Source: Calamus simplicifolius
Taxonomy: Eukaryota > Streptophyta > Magnoliopsida > Arecales > Arecaceae
Direction of reading: 5' to 3'
Length of the DNA: 64,000 bases
Assembly (NCBI GenBank): GCA_900491605.1
Contig: UESW01000045.1
Coordinates: forward strand, 62,001 to 126,000
Position numbers and translations under genes: made by a program. Numbering within the stretch: the first letter of the stretch is position 1; each line of letters starts with the position of its first letter. The notes beneath the pieces were generated by a model that was not told where the DNA came from, ran no database searches, and saw only the letters and a list, made by a program, of their open reading frames with translations. Below, one piece after another: positions 49,075 to 59,246 of the stretch.

Positions 49075-49830
49075 AAAGACCGGCCCCAAAGGCCGACATC
49101 TTCAAGACCAACGGCCTCAAAGGCCGGCACCTCGAAGACCGACGGCCCCAAAGGCCGACGGCTCCAAGACAGTCGGCCCCAAAGGCCGACACCCGAAGAC
49201 CGACGGCCCCAAGACGGTCGGCCCCAAAGGCCGACATCTCCAAGACCGACGGCCCCAAAGGCCGGCACCTCGAAGACCGTCGGCCCCAAAGGCCGACACC
49301 CGACGGCCCCAAAGGCCGACATCTCCAAGATCGACGGCCCTAAAGGCCGACATCCGACGGCCTGAAGGCTGACACCCGACAGCCCCAAAGGCCGACATCT
49401 CCAAGCCCGACGGCCCCAAAGGCCGACACCCGACGGCCCCAAAGGCCGACATCTCTAAGACCGATGGCCCCAAAGGCCGACACCCGACGGCCCCAAAGGC
49501 CGACATCTCCAAGACCGACGGCCCCGAAGGCCGACACCCGACGGCCCCAAAGGCCGACATCTCCAGGCCCGACGGCCCCAAAGGCCGACACCCGACGGCC
49601 CCAAAGGCCGACATCTCCAAGACCGACGGCCCCAAAGGCCGACACCCGACCGACACCCGACGGTCCAAAAGGCCGACATCTTCAAGACCGACGGCCCCAA
49701 AGGCCGACCCCTCCAAAACCGACAGCTCAAGACCGACGGCCCCAAAGGCCGATATCTCCAAGACCGACGGCTCCAAGACAGTCGGCCCCAAAGGCCGACA
49801 CCTCCAAGACCGGCATCTCCAAGCAAGTCG
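49075..49830. repeat. GC-rich minisatellite, 23/31-bp units, 5' LTR
   Basis: Alternating units GACGGCCCCAAAGGCCGAC + ACCC or + ATCTCCAAGACC. About 25 units. Each contains the near-palindrome GGCCCCAAAGGCC. The long open frames on both strands here come from the repeat, not from genes. Confidence 0.9.
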
Positions 49831-50139
49831 GCCCCGATATCTTCCCAGCCGGCCCCGACACCTTCCCAAGCAGCCCGGCAGCTTCCTAGCCGGCCCCCTA
49901 CGTCTCCAAGCTAGGCGGCCCCGGCACAACCCAGGCGGCCCCAGCATCTTCCTAGCCGGCCCCGCCTGATCCAAGTCGGCCTCAGTGCTTCCATCCCAGC
50001 CGGCCCCGCCTGATTCAAGTCGGCCCACGGCGCTTCCATTCCAGCCGGCCCCGGCACCTCTCAGCCGGCCTCGGCGCTTCCTTCCCAGCCGGCCCCGCCT
50101 GATTCAAGTAGGCCCCGGCGCTTCCATCCCAGGCGGCCC

Positions 50140-50510
50140 CGGCGTCTCCTGTCCCGCCGAGTCGGCCAAGACCATCCCAGGCCGGCCCGACTCGGCCCCA
50201 GCGTCTCCTATTCTGCCGAGTCGGCCAAGGCCATCCCCGACCGGCCCGACTCGGCCCCGGCGTCTCCAGCCCCGCCGAGTCGGCCAAGGCCATCCCAGGC
50301 CGGCCCGACTTGGCCCGGCGTCTTCTGTCCCGCCGAGTCGGCCAGGGCCATCCCAGCCCGGCCCGACTCGGCCCCGGCGTCTCCTATCCCGCCGAGTCGG
50401 CCAAGGCCATCCCAGGCCGGCCCGACTCGGCCCCGGCATCTCATGTCCCACCGAGTCGGCCAAGGCCATCCCCGGCCGACCCGACTCGGCCCCGGCATCT
50501 CCAGTTCCCG
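50140..50510. repeat. ~60-bp minisatellite, six units, 5' LTR
   Basis: Units centred on CCGCCGAGTCGGCCAAGGCC, 59-60 bp apart, first core about 50154 and last about 50449. Confidence 0.9.
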
Positions 50511-50724
50511 CCAGATCAGCCCCAGCGGTTCAAGAAACTGCTCTCTGACACGCGCTGCTCAACAGCGCCAGACGCGCACCGCCTGACAGCGCCAGACGCG
50601 TGCCGCCCGACAGCCCCGCCGGCTGATGGGACGTAGCCCACTAACCAGACCAGATTCATGCAACTGAACTCCGCAGACACCTCCTTCTCACGCAACCCCA
50701 TATAATCATGCCAGGGTCAAACCC

Positions 50725-50732
50725 TATAAAAA
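50725..50732 (+). promoter_or_regulatory. TATA box of the gag-only element
   Basis: TATAAAAA within ACCCTATAAAAAGGTG, repeated in the 3' LTR at 56385. It lies about 220 bp before the LTR end. Confidence 0.6.
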
Positions 50733-51037
50733 GGTGAATCCACTCACCAAACAGGTATGCGCAATAAACCCCAAAATCGCCATCTCAACTCTAAAAGGGA
50801 TTCCTCCTCTCGGAGATCCCTCTTCCTCCACACAAAACAGGGCTCACTTGAGCCCTTCTTCAGCTCGTCTTTGCAGGCAACCCGGCGAAGCGAGGATTCG
50901 AGAAGCACCTCCGTTCCCGACGTCCAGGAGAGGTGATCGAGCGTCTCAGATTGGTGCACCAGGTAGGGGGCATAAGAAAAAGTAGCGAACGTTCTCCCTA
51001 AGCTACATCTTTCGTCCCCTCTCTTCTTCCAGAAGCC

Positions 51038-52716
51038 ATGGTGGTGACACAAGCTCAGGACGCCTCCATCAGCTGCCCAACAGGGTTTCCCCCGTCAACT
51101 AGACAGCAGGAAGCCAATCCCCCTGCTGCCGACCCTTCGGTCACCTGCCCGCCGTCGGACGCCGCTGTCCAAACAGCGGAGCAGCTGGCAACTCTTTCCC
51201 AGCAAGTCCAGAATCTCACCACCATAATCCACGGGCTTCAGCAACGACAGTCCGTGGCCACCCAGCATCAGACTGCTCCCCTCGCCAGTCAGCAGTCGAC
51301 GAGGGGAGGTTCTCCCCGGCAGGCCGGTCGGCGAGAGACCGGCCGGCGTCAGGCTTCCCCCAGGAAGCCTCGACGCGAGCCCTCCAAGCGGCCACGGTCC
51401 CCTGACCATGGCCCCAATGAGTTTCCTCCCAAGCCATATCATCATGAGGAACCCTAGCGGAAGTCCCGACTTTCGTCTCCATCTCCTTCTGCCTCCTCTT
51501 CTTCTTCTTCCTCCGAGCCATCTCGGAGGGCCCCGATGATCAGCCGCCAAGCGGAGGAACGCCTGGAGGAGTACAACAGGCGACTAGACAAGCTCGCCAA
51601 GAAGATCAACCATCAGTCGGAGGATGAGTTCGATGCTCGTCCTCCTTACACTCGCCGCATACTGGAGGAACCGGTTCCCTCCAGGTTCCGCTTCCCCCAG
51701 GTGGACCCGTACGACGGTACGACCGACCCCCTCGATCACCTCGAGGGTTACAAAGCTATGATGCAAGTCCAGGGTGCCTCAGACGCCCTCCTCTGCAAGG
51801 CCTTCCCCGCAACTCTACGGAAGGCCGCCTGTGCATGGCACTCACGCCTGCCCCCTCACAGCGTCGACTCCTTCCGAGAGCTGGAGAAAGCATTTTTGGC
51901 CCACTTCGACGCCTGCCGCCGGATCCCAAGGGTGGCAGACAGCCTCTTCTCCGTCTTCCAGAAGGAAGGAGAGTTGCTGCGGGACTTCGTGTCCCGATTC
52001 AAAACTGCCTCCCTCGAGGTCTACCATCTCGACGATGCGGTGGCCGCCCTGGCGCTGAAGCAGGGACTCCTTCCGTCCCGCTTCACCTTCTCCCTGGATA
52101 AGAAGCCCCCGAGCTCTTACTCTGACCTCCTCCTTCGGGCCCAGAAGTACATCTGGGCAGATGAAGCCGACTTCACCCATCGGGAATCCTCAAGAAACTC
52201 CAACGGGCCCCCTCGACACAGGCGAGCTGACCCACCTCACCGTTCCGAGAACAAGCGATGGAGCCCCGTCCCCGATGAGAATGAGCTCACTCCTCTCCTT
52301 GCCCCTCGACCCCACATCCTGATGGAGATCGAGGGCGAGCCTTACCTTCAGCGTCCTCCCCCCATGAAGAAAGGTGCACCCCGCGACGTGAGCCGCTACT
52401 GCCGTTTTCACCGGGATTACGGTCACGACACCGACAGCTGCTACAGCTTGAAGCGGGCCATCGAGGAGCTCATCCGGCATGGCTACCTCGGCAAGTATGT
52501 CCAGAAGACGCAACAGCCGCTGCGGCCATCATGCGGCCTCCACCAGCTCAAGCCACCGTCGACAACACTCCCACTGAGAGGACGATCGGGATGGTGTCCT
52601 GGGGATCAGCTTCTGCACCTAAACGGCCGAGGGGGAAGGAGTTGCCGAGTAGCGCACTTCCTGAGAGGGTCCCTACCGTACCACCGAAACACTCCATCGG
52701 GGGGTATACAAACTAG
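51038..52716 (+). pseudogene. Ty3/gypsy gag of the gag-only element
   Basis: Capsid precursor of the Tat/Athila-like gypsy class. ATG 51038; N-terminal third is Pro/Gln/Arg-rich. A TAG at 51455-51457 interrupts, with the same frame open again to about 52515. The retrotransposon gag domain (DPYDGTTDPLDHLEGYK, then AFPATLRKAACAWHSRLP and FSLDKKPPSSYSDLLLRAQ) lies at about 51700-52150. A CRFHRDYGHDTDSC motif near 52411 resembles the gag end of this class. A frameshift near 52515 leads to IGMVSWGSAS, the place where protease would begin; nothing of protease follows. Confidence 0.88.
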
Positions 52717-52784
52717 AAAAGCTTGACGGGAAGCCCATTCCACGTACCTGGAATGCGGACGACCTCCGCCAGAATTACCAATGA
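52704..52784 (+). pseudogene. Last ~26 codons of a gypsy integrase
   Basis: The frame VYKLEKLDGKPIPRTWN...LRQNYQ with TGA at 52782-52784 matches the C-terminus of Tat-type gypsy integrases. It follows the gag end within about 100 bp, so roughly all of pol has been deleted, leaving this mark. Confidence 0.75.
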
Positions 52785-52867
52785 TGTACTCCCAGAAGCA
52801 TGAGTAATAAAGAAAGCCCCTTTCTAACACCATGGCTTGTTCTCCCTTGCGCCAAGTCTCTCAAACG

Positions 52868-53960
52868 GAGCTCACTGGCATTGCGGCCCACGGAATACCA
52901 CTCGGCCCCGGCACGGCGGTGCCCCCAAGTAGGTTAAGTCCCTAAAGGCTCCGTACCCGGTTGAGTCGCCACTTGGGCGGAACACAAACCCCCAAGCTGG
53001 TTCAAAAGGAGCTCACTGGCATCGCGGCCCATGGGACACCACTCGGCCCCGGCACGGCGGTGCCCCCGAGTCGGTTAAGACCCTAAAGGCTCCGTACCCG
53101 GCTGAGTCGCCACTTGGACGACACACAAACCCCCAAGCTGGTTCAAAAGGAGCTCACTGGCATCGTGGCCCATGGGACACTACTCGGCCCTGGCATGACG
53201 GTGCCCCCGAGTCGGTCAAGACCCTAAAGGCTCCGTACCCGGCTGAGTCGCCACTTGGGCGGCACACAAACCCCCAAGCTAGTTCAAAAGGAGCTCACTG
53301 GCATCGCGGCCCACGGGACATCACTCGGCCCCGGCACGGCGGTGCCCCCGAGTCGGTCAAGATCCTAAAGGCTTCGTACCCGGCTGAGTCGCTACTTGGG
53401 CGGCACACAAACCTCCAAGCTGGTTCAAAAGGAGCTCACTGGCATCGCAGCCCATGGGACACCACTCGGCCCCGGCACGGCGGTGCCCCGAGTCAGTCAA
53501 GTCCCTAAAGGCTCATACCCGACTGAGTCACCACTTGGGCGGCACACAAACCCCCAAGCTGGTTCAAAAGGAGCTCACTGGCATCGCGGCCCATGGGACA
53601 CCACTCGGCTCCGGCACGGCGGTGCCCCCGAGTCGGTCAAGTCCCTAAAGGCTCCGTACCTGACTGAGTCACCACTTGGACGGCACACAAACCCCCAAGC
53701 TGGTTCAAAAGGAGCTCACTGGCATCGCGGCCCACGGGACACCACTCGACCCCGGCACGGCGGTGTCCCCGAGTAGGTTAAGTCCCTAAAGGTTTCGTAC
53801 CCGACTGAGTCGCCACTTGGGCGGCACACAAACCCCCAAGCTGGTTCAAAAGGAGCTCACTGGCATCGCGGCCCATGGGACACCACTCGGCCCCGGCACG
53901 GCGGTGCCCCCGAGTCGGTTAAGATCCTAAAGGCCCCATACCCGGCTGAGTTGCCCCTCG
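52868..53960 (+). repeat. 141-bp tandem array, eight copies
   Basis: Starts of GAGCTCACTGGCAT lie near 52871, 53012, 53153, 53294, 53435, 53574, 53715 and 53856: spacing 141 bp except one of 139. Each unit has GGTTCAAAAGGAGCTC, GGCCCCGGCACGGCGGTG and GAGTCGCCACTTGG. It is non-coding by its place after pol, though one unit phase gives an open frame (141 = 47 codons). Confidence 0.92.
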
Positions 53961-54190
53961 CAGCGGTTCTCACACCCCCGAGGTGGTTCAAAAGGAACCT
54001 GACGCTCTCAGCTCTCAGGTCACCCTCCTGGGTTCAAAAGACTTCCAGACTCCGCATCGGAGAAGATTACTAGCCGCCCTCAGTTAGCCAAAGAAGGCAC
54101 GCAGACGTCCATCCAAGGCAGCGCAAGATGCCAAGGTAAAAGTTCTACACTCCTTTCGCTTAGCTGATGCGGGGCACGCAAGCTCAAGAA

Positions 54191-54204
54191 GTGTGGGGGG
54201 CATT
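54191..54204 (+). other. Polypurine tract, gag-only element
   Basis: GTGTGGGGGGCATT directly before the 3' LTR. Confidence 0.65.
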
Positions 54205-54249
54205 TGATGGGAATAGTTGACCCCATGAAAAATAAAAATTTTTTGGACG

Positions 54250-55150
54250 GCCCCAAAGGCCTACGGCTCCAAAGACCGCCCCAAAGGCCGACATCTCTAA
54301 GATCGACGGCCCCAAAGGCCGACACCCGACGGCCCCAAAGGCCGGCACCTCGAAGACCGACGGCCCCAAAGGCCGATGGCTCCAAGACAGTCGGCCCCAA
54401 AGGCCGACACCCGAAGACCGACGGCCCCAAAGGCTGACGGCCCCAAGACGGTCGGCCCCAAAGGCCGACATCTCCAAGACCAACAGCCCCAAAGGCCAAC
54501 ACCCGACGGCCCCAAAGGCCGGCACTTCGAAGACCGTCGGCCCCAAAGGCCGACGGCCCCAAAGGCCGACATCTCCAAGACCGATGGCCCCAAAGGCCAA
54601 CACCTGACGGCCCTAAAGGCCGATATCTCCAAGACCGACGGCCCTAAAGGCCGACACCCGACGGCCCCGAAGGCCGACATCCGACGGCCCCGAAGGCCGA
54701 CATCCGATGGCCCCGAAGGCCGACACCCGACGGCCCCAAAGGCCGACATCTCCAAGCCTGACGGCCTCAAAGGCCGACACCCGACGGCCCCAAAGGCCGA
54801 CATCTCCAAGACCGACGGCCCCAAAGGCCGACACCCGACGGCCCCAAAGGTCGACACCCGACGACCCCAAAGGCTGACATCTCCAAGACCGACGGCCCCG
54901 AAGGCCGACACCCGACGTCCCCAAAGGCCGACACCCGACGGCCCCGAAGGCCGACATCTCCAAGACCGACGGCCCCAAAGGCCGACACCCGACGGCCCCA
55001 AAGGCCGACCCCTCCAAGACCGACAGCTCAAGACCGATGGCCCCAAAGGCCGACACCCGACGGCCCCAAAGGCCGACATCTCCAAGACCGATGGCTCCAA
55101 GACAGTCGGCCCCAAAGGCCGACACCTCCAAGACCGGCATCTCCAAGCAA
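54250..55150. repeat. GC-rich minisatellite, 23/31-bp units, 3' LTR
   Basis: Same units as 49075-49830 in a different order and number. Confidence 0.9.
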
Positions 55151-55499
55151 GTCGGCCCCGGCATCTTCCCAGCCAGTGCGGCACCTTCCCAAGCGGCCCG
55201 GCAGCTTCCTAGCCGGCCCCTTACGTCTCCAAGCTAGGCGGCCCCGACACAACCCAGGCGGCCCCAGCATCTTCCTAGCCGGCCCCGCCTGATCCAAGTC
55301 GGCCCCGGCGCTTCTATCCCAGCCGGCCCCGTCTAATCCAAGTCGGCCCCGACGCTTCCATCCCAGCCGGCCCCGCCTGATCCAAGTCGGCCCGCGACGC
55401 TTCCATCCCAGTCGGCCCCGGCACCTCTCAGCCGGCCCCGGTGCTTCCTTCCCAGCCGGCCTCGCCTGATTCAAGTCGGCCCCGGCGCTTCCATCCCAG

Positions 55500-56170
55500 G
55501 CGGCCCCGGCGTCTCCTGTCCCGCCGAGTCGGCCAAGGCCATCCTAGGCCGGCCCGACTTGGCCCCGGCGTCTCCTGTCCCGCCGAGTCGGCCAAGGCCA
55601 TCCCCGGCCGGCCCGACTCTGCCCCGGTGTCTCCAGCCCCGCCGAGTCAGCCAAGGCCATCCCAGGTCGGCCCGACTCGGCCCCGACGTCTCCTGTCCCG
55701 CCGAGTCGGCTAAGGCCATCCCAGGATGGCCCGACTCGGCCCCGGTGTCTCCTGTCCCACCGAGTCGGCCAAGGCCATCCCAGGCCGGCCCGACTCGGCC
55801 CTGGCGTCTCCTGTCCCACCGAGTCGGCCAAGGCCATCCCCAGCCGGTCCGACTCAGCCCCGGCGTCTCCAGCCCCGAGTTGGCCAAGGCCATCCCAGGC
55901 CGGCCCGACTCGGCCCCGGCGTCTCCTGTCCCGCCGAGTCGGCCAAGGCCATCCCAGGCTGGCCCGATTCGGCCCCGGCGTCTCCTGTCCCACCGAGTCG
56001 GCCAAGGCCATCCCAGGCCGGCCCGACTCGGCCCCGGCGTCTCCTATCCCGCCGAGTCGGCCAAGGCCATCCTAGGCTAGCCCGACTCGGCCCCGGCGTC
56101 TCCTGTCCCATCGAGTCGGCCAAGGCCATCCCCGGCCGACTCGACTCGGCCCCAGCGTCTCTAGTTCCCG
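55500..56170. repeat. ~60-bp minisatellite, about eleven units, 3' LTR
   Basis: Cores of CCGCCGAGTCGGCC near 55521, 55580, 55639, 55698, 55757, 55816, 55876, 55930, 55990, 56049 and 56108. Confidence 0.9.
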
Positions 56171-56679
56171 CCAGATCAGCCCCATCGGTTCAAGAAACTG
56201 CTCTCTGACATGCGCCGTCCGACAACGCCAGACGCCCGCCGCCTGACAGCGCCAGACGCGTGCCGCCTGACAGCTCCGCCGGCTGATGGGACGTAGCCCA
56301 CTAACCAGACCAGATTCACGCAACTGAACTCCGCAGACACCTCCTCCTCACGCAACCCCACATAATCATGCCAGAGTCAAACCCTATAAAAAGGTGAATC
56401 CACTCACCAAACAGGTATGAGCGATAAACCCCAAAATCGCCATCTCAACTCTAAAAGGGATTCCTTCTCTCGGAGATCCCTCTTCCTCCACACAAAATAG
56501 GGCTCACTCGAGCCCTTCTTCAGCTGTGACCTCAATCACTAACTTGGCCGTCGGAGGGTCCCGCCGGAGGCCACCCTTCCGGTCCTGGGACTTCTTTGCA
56601 GGCAACCCGGCGAAGCAAGGATTCGAGAAGCACCTCCGTTCCCAACATCCAGAAGAGGTGATCGAGCGTCATCAATTAT

Positions 56680-57944
56680 AATTAAACTTAAGGAGGATAA
56701 AGATTGATTTATAAATATGAACAGTTATTTAAAGATTTTGGAGGAAAAGAAAAAAATCTCAACGAGAAAGAAGCGAGAAGGAAAAGTTTTGGTAGGATTT
56801 TAAGTACAAGGGGAAAAACACAAAAAAAAGAAAAGAAAAAAGAACTGTGCAATGATAAAGTATAGCAAATGAAAGGGGGGAATGTAGGGGCTTTTTGGTA
56901 ACGTTGCCACGTGTTTCGTTTTCAAAAACAATCCTATTTTCAATCTTTATTTCATATAAAATAGAAAATACTCATGAAGACATATTTGGAGACTGAATAT
57001 GAAAACAAATTTTTGAACAATACAACTCAACAGTAACAGAAAATGAAAATAATTTAAAGATGTTCTCACTTTTTTCATCAAAACAAATAAAAGAGTACAA
57101 AACAAAGGCTAGAGAACTTGAAAATACAACAGTGAACAGTATTTCCTTTAATTTTTTTCACCTATCCTATTAGAAAGAGACGGTTAGAAAGAAAAAGAAA
57201 GAAAAATAATTTTTATTCGCACTTACCAAAAGCATTTTAAAGAGATTAGAAAGAAGAAAATAAAAATTATTTTTAGAAATTGAAAACGAAAAACATTTTC
57301 TAAAACCAAATGCAGCTTAAATTTTTGAGTCTCATTCCTCACAGTTGTTTCAGAGGAGGTTGGTGGATAGTTATGTTGGATGCAATGAACAAGCATGCTG
57401 TCAATCTTTGCACTGTATGGCTCAAATGTTTTTGTCCACAAGGGATATAGCTTAATAGTAATTCAGGAGCAATACAGCATAAATAATTTTTACAATGTGG
57501 AGAATAAACGAGAATAAGAAAGTCAACTAAATGAAATTAGTGTTCCCTAGAGTTTTGATTAACAATTTCCTAAGAGAGTGTTTCCATCGCACCAACCTTC
57601 AACAAAGTTGTATTATCAATTACAGTGGAGCAGACCCATTCATGTGGCTTTGGCAGTGGTGACAAATTAAAAAACATTTTCTTGTTGAAATAGAAAAATC
57701 ATTAGTGTTTATCTAGTAATGCCCTTGTTGTTTTAATAGCCAGTAACATTCCATCCAAAAGGGTGTCACTGCAGCTTATTTTCCCTTCCTTGTCTGATTG
57801 AACAATTTTCAGGTGACATGACAGACTGTTAATACCACAAACCTCCTATCTGCCCTAAGGCATGAAGGAAAAGGAACAGAGAAATGATTTTACAGGCGCT
57901 GTGTGGAATGTTACTAACCTAACAAAGAAATAAACAAAACTTAC
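56680..57944 (-). other. Midasin intron right of the gag-only element
   Basis: AT-rich intron with A-runs (56740-56860). No gene or repeat recognised. Confidence 0.5.
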
Positions 57945-58899
57945 TTGTTCAACAAGATCGCTTGAGCCAAATAATTCATTGTGGACAAGTACCACACTCT
58001 TTAAAATGGAGTCAGGAACGAGGTCCCATTCATCTTCTTTAGTTTCATCTTCTTTAACATATCTCTTCTGGAAAAACAATAGTCTCAATACGAAAAATTC
58101 AAAAAACAGAAGTTAGGGGCACAACCAACAAAAGGAGGATTACACTGGTACCATTTCAGTAAATTCTTGTTGCATCAAGGTCTCTTCATTCTCAAATGTC
58201 AGAGGCCCATCTGAATCCAAATCGCTGAGTTGAGACATATCCCCTACCAAAATACCTTCTACCTTGATCAAACGAGGCCTAAACTTGTAAAGTTGAGCAG
58301 CATTTCTTCTTTGTCTTTCTTTTGTGATTTCATATTCATCCATAGGCTTGTAAATTGACCAAATATCTCATCCAAGAGCTAGCAAAACGAAACATGATAG
58401 AATATGTTAAAACTTTCCTGCGACATGCATGTCCGAGAGACAAAATCAACATGGGGGCTTGCCAGGAAGGAAGCCTTGTCCATCACAAGAGAACAACAAA
58501 CATGATGTGCTGCACGAAGGAGCATAATATGATGAATCGTAGTTTGTAGCTGTACAAGTGAGACCTGTGGCCATGCAGCACATTTCATTGCCGTTATAAG
58601 TTAATCGTAAATGAGCTGGAAATAACTCATAACGAACTGAAGCATCACTAATATGAATGAAATTTTAAGATCAACAACGCTATAACAAGCAAAAACTTAA
58701 GTCTGCTCACTGATTTGTCAGTACTGATATCACTTGATATGATAACCAACTTTTTCAATAAATTGAAATCAACAGCCTGGACACTTGCAGATGCATTCAG
58801 GTCACAAGCTATATTTTCAGGTCCTCCATCAATCAGCTCAACCGGGTATCCTCCAACTGGCAAACCTCTAGGAAACTGCATGTAAGAATAAATTGTAGC
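57945..58899 (-). CDS. MDN1: Most upstream Midasin exons found in the window
   Basis: Exons 58711-58899 (63 codons, ATIYSYMQFPRG and AVDFNLLKKLV), 58463-58564 (34 codons), 58152-58378 and 57945-58067 (41 codons, DEWDLVPDSILKSVVLVHNE). Exon 58463-58564 ends in a GC donor (CTG|GCAAGC) giving an 84-base intron. Exon 58152-58378 starts LLDEIFGQF and later reads QLYKFRPRLIKVEGIL in another frame, with a one-base loss near 58305. The next exon downstream is 9.5 kb away across the gag-only element. Upstream exons should exist but I could not find them before 64000. Confidence 0.8.
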
Positions 58900-59246
58900 C
58901 TGCAGTATCAAAGTCCTTCACACCGTCAATCACAACGATGGGCTCAAACGGAAAGGTCACAACTTTGCACATAACAATAGGATTTCAACACCATATCAAC
59001 CCATGAATTGTATGAGTGATCTCCAGACGGCCAGTGTGCAGATGGCTTTCACAGATTGTTTCCCCAATGGTAGTGCCACATACAGATATTCAAGAAATTA
59101 TGGAGACTATTGCAATCCAAATTGATGCACCAAGCCTGTGCCAACAGACTGCAAGTCAACAATTTTCCAGTATATGGCACAGATGTGTCCAATATCACGC
59201 TGCTAATTAAGTCAAAAAAAGTATCTCCTATAACTGCAGTCAATCA

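Larger units (their letters stand above)
49009..50948 (+). repeat. Gag-only element 5' LTR (1,940 bp)
   Basis: Pairs with 54205-56674. Contains a 23/31-bp minisatellite (about 49075-49830), a ~60-bp minisatellite (about 50140-50510, six units) and TATA box CTATAAAAAGG near 50724. Confidence 0.9.
49009..56674 (+). mobile_element. Gag-only Ty3/gypsy LTR retrotransposon (TR-GAG type) in a Midasin intron
   Basis: 7.7 kb, GC-rich, ends TGATGGG...TCA, perfect target duplication ATTAT (49004-49008, 56675-56679). LTRs of 1,940 and 2,470 bp are mostly minisatellite. Inside are a gag gene, a scrap of integrase end, a 141-bp tandem array and a purine tract. Lack of reverse transcriptase makes it non-autonomous; it would need enzymes from a related Tat/Athila-type gypsy element. 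Antisense to Midasin. Confidence 0.9.
54205..56674 (+). repeat. Gag-only element 3' LTR (2,470 bp)
   Basis: Same order as the 5' LTR, but with about eleven ~60-bp units (55500-56170) against six, a longer 23/31-bp array (54250-55150), and about 77 extra bases near 56525-56600. Confidence 0.9.
26416..58899 (-). pseudogene. MDN1: Midasin (MDN1/REA1) C-terminal part, probably a disrupted copy
   Basis: Midasin is a very large nuclear AAA-ATPase that pulls assembly factors (Rsa4/Ytm1 types in yeast) off pre-60S ribosomes; its C-terminal MIDAS domain binds their UBL domains. Thirty exons (about 6.1 kb coding, roughly 2,000 codons) can be placed, covering linker, acidic region and MIDAS domain; the six-AAA ring would lie beyond 64000. 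Most junctions are GT-AG with matching phase. Defects: two in-frame stops (exon 45661-45817), one-base frame breaks in exons at 58152, 47853, 44439, 43230 and 33104, unresolved phase at two junctions, a donor lacking a G at 33104, and a 135-bp exon duplication. Three introns carry antisense LTR elements. If the base calls are right it cannot encode full-length Midasin. A functional gene in a faulty assembly is the alternative. Confidence 0.85.

Noticed and set aside
49117..50028. 300-codon open frame on the minus strand, and others on both strands, over the GC-rich minisatellite
   Set aside because: Unit lengths and GC-rich content keep several frames open at once; products are pure repeats (FGAVG, PKADTR types) and the region is an LTR.
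50140..50510. Regular ~60-bp repeats that resemble a CRISPR layout
   Set aside because: Eukaryotic context, repeats joined without unique spacers, inside an LTR.
50015..50636. Overlapping open frames on both strands in the ~60-bp repeat (also 55471-56208)
   Set aside because: Same repeat effect; they occur in both LTRs and match no protein family.
53396..53776. 126-codon frame across the 141-bp array
   Set aside because: 141 is a multiple of three, so one frame stays open by repetition; no start context or domain.
59049..59243. 64-codon minus-strand frame upstream of the last Midasin exon found
   Set aside because: It has an acceptor-like TTGACTTGCAG inside, but its protein shows no Midasin feature and ends in a stop before any donor.
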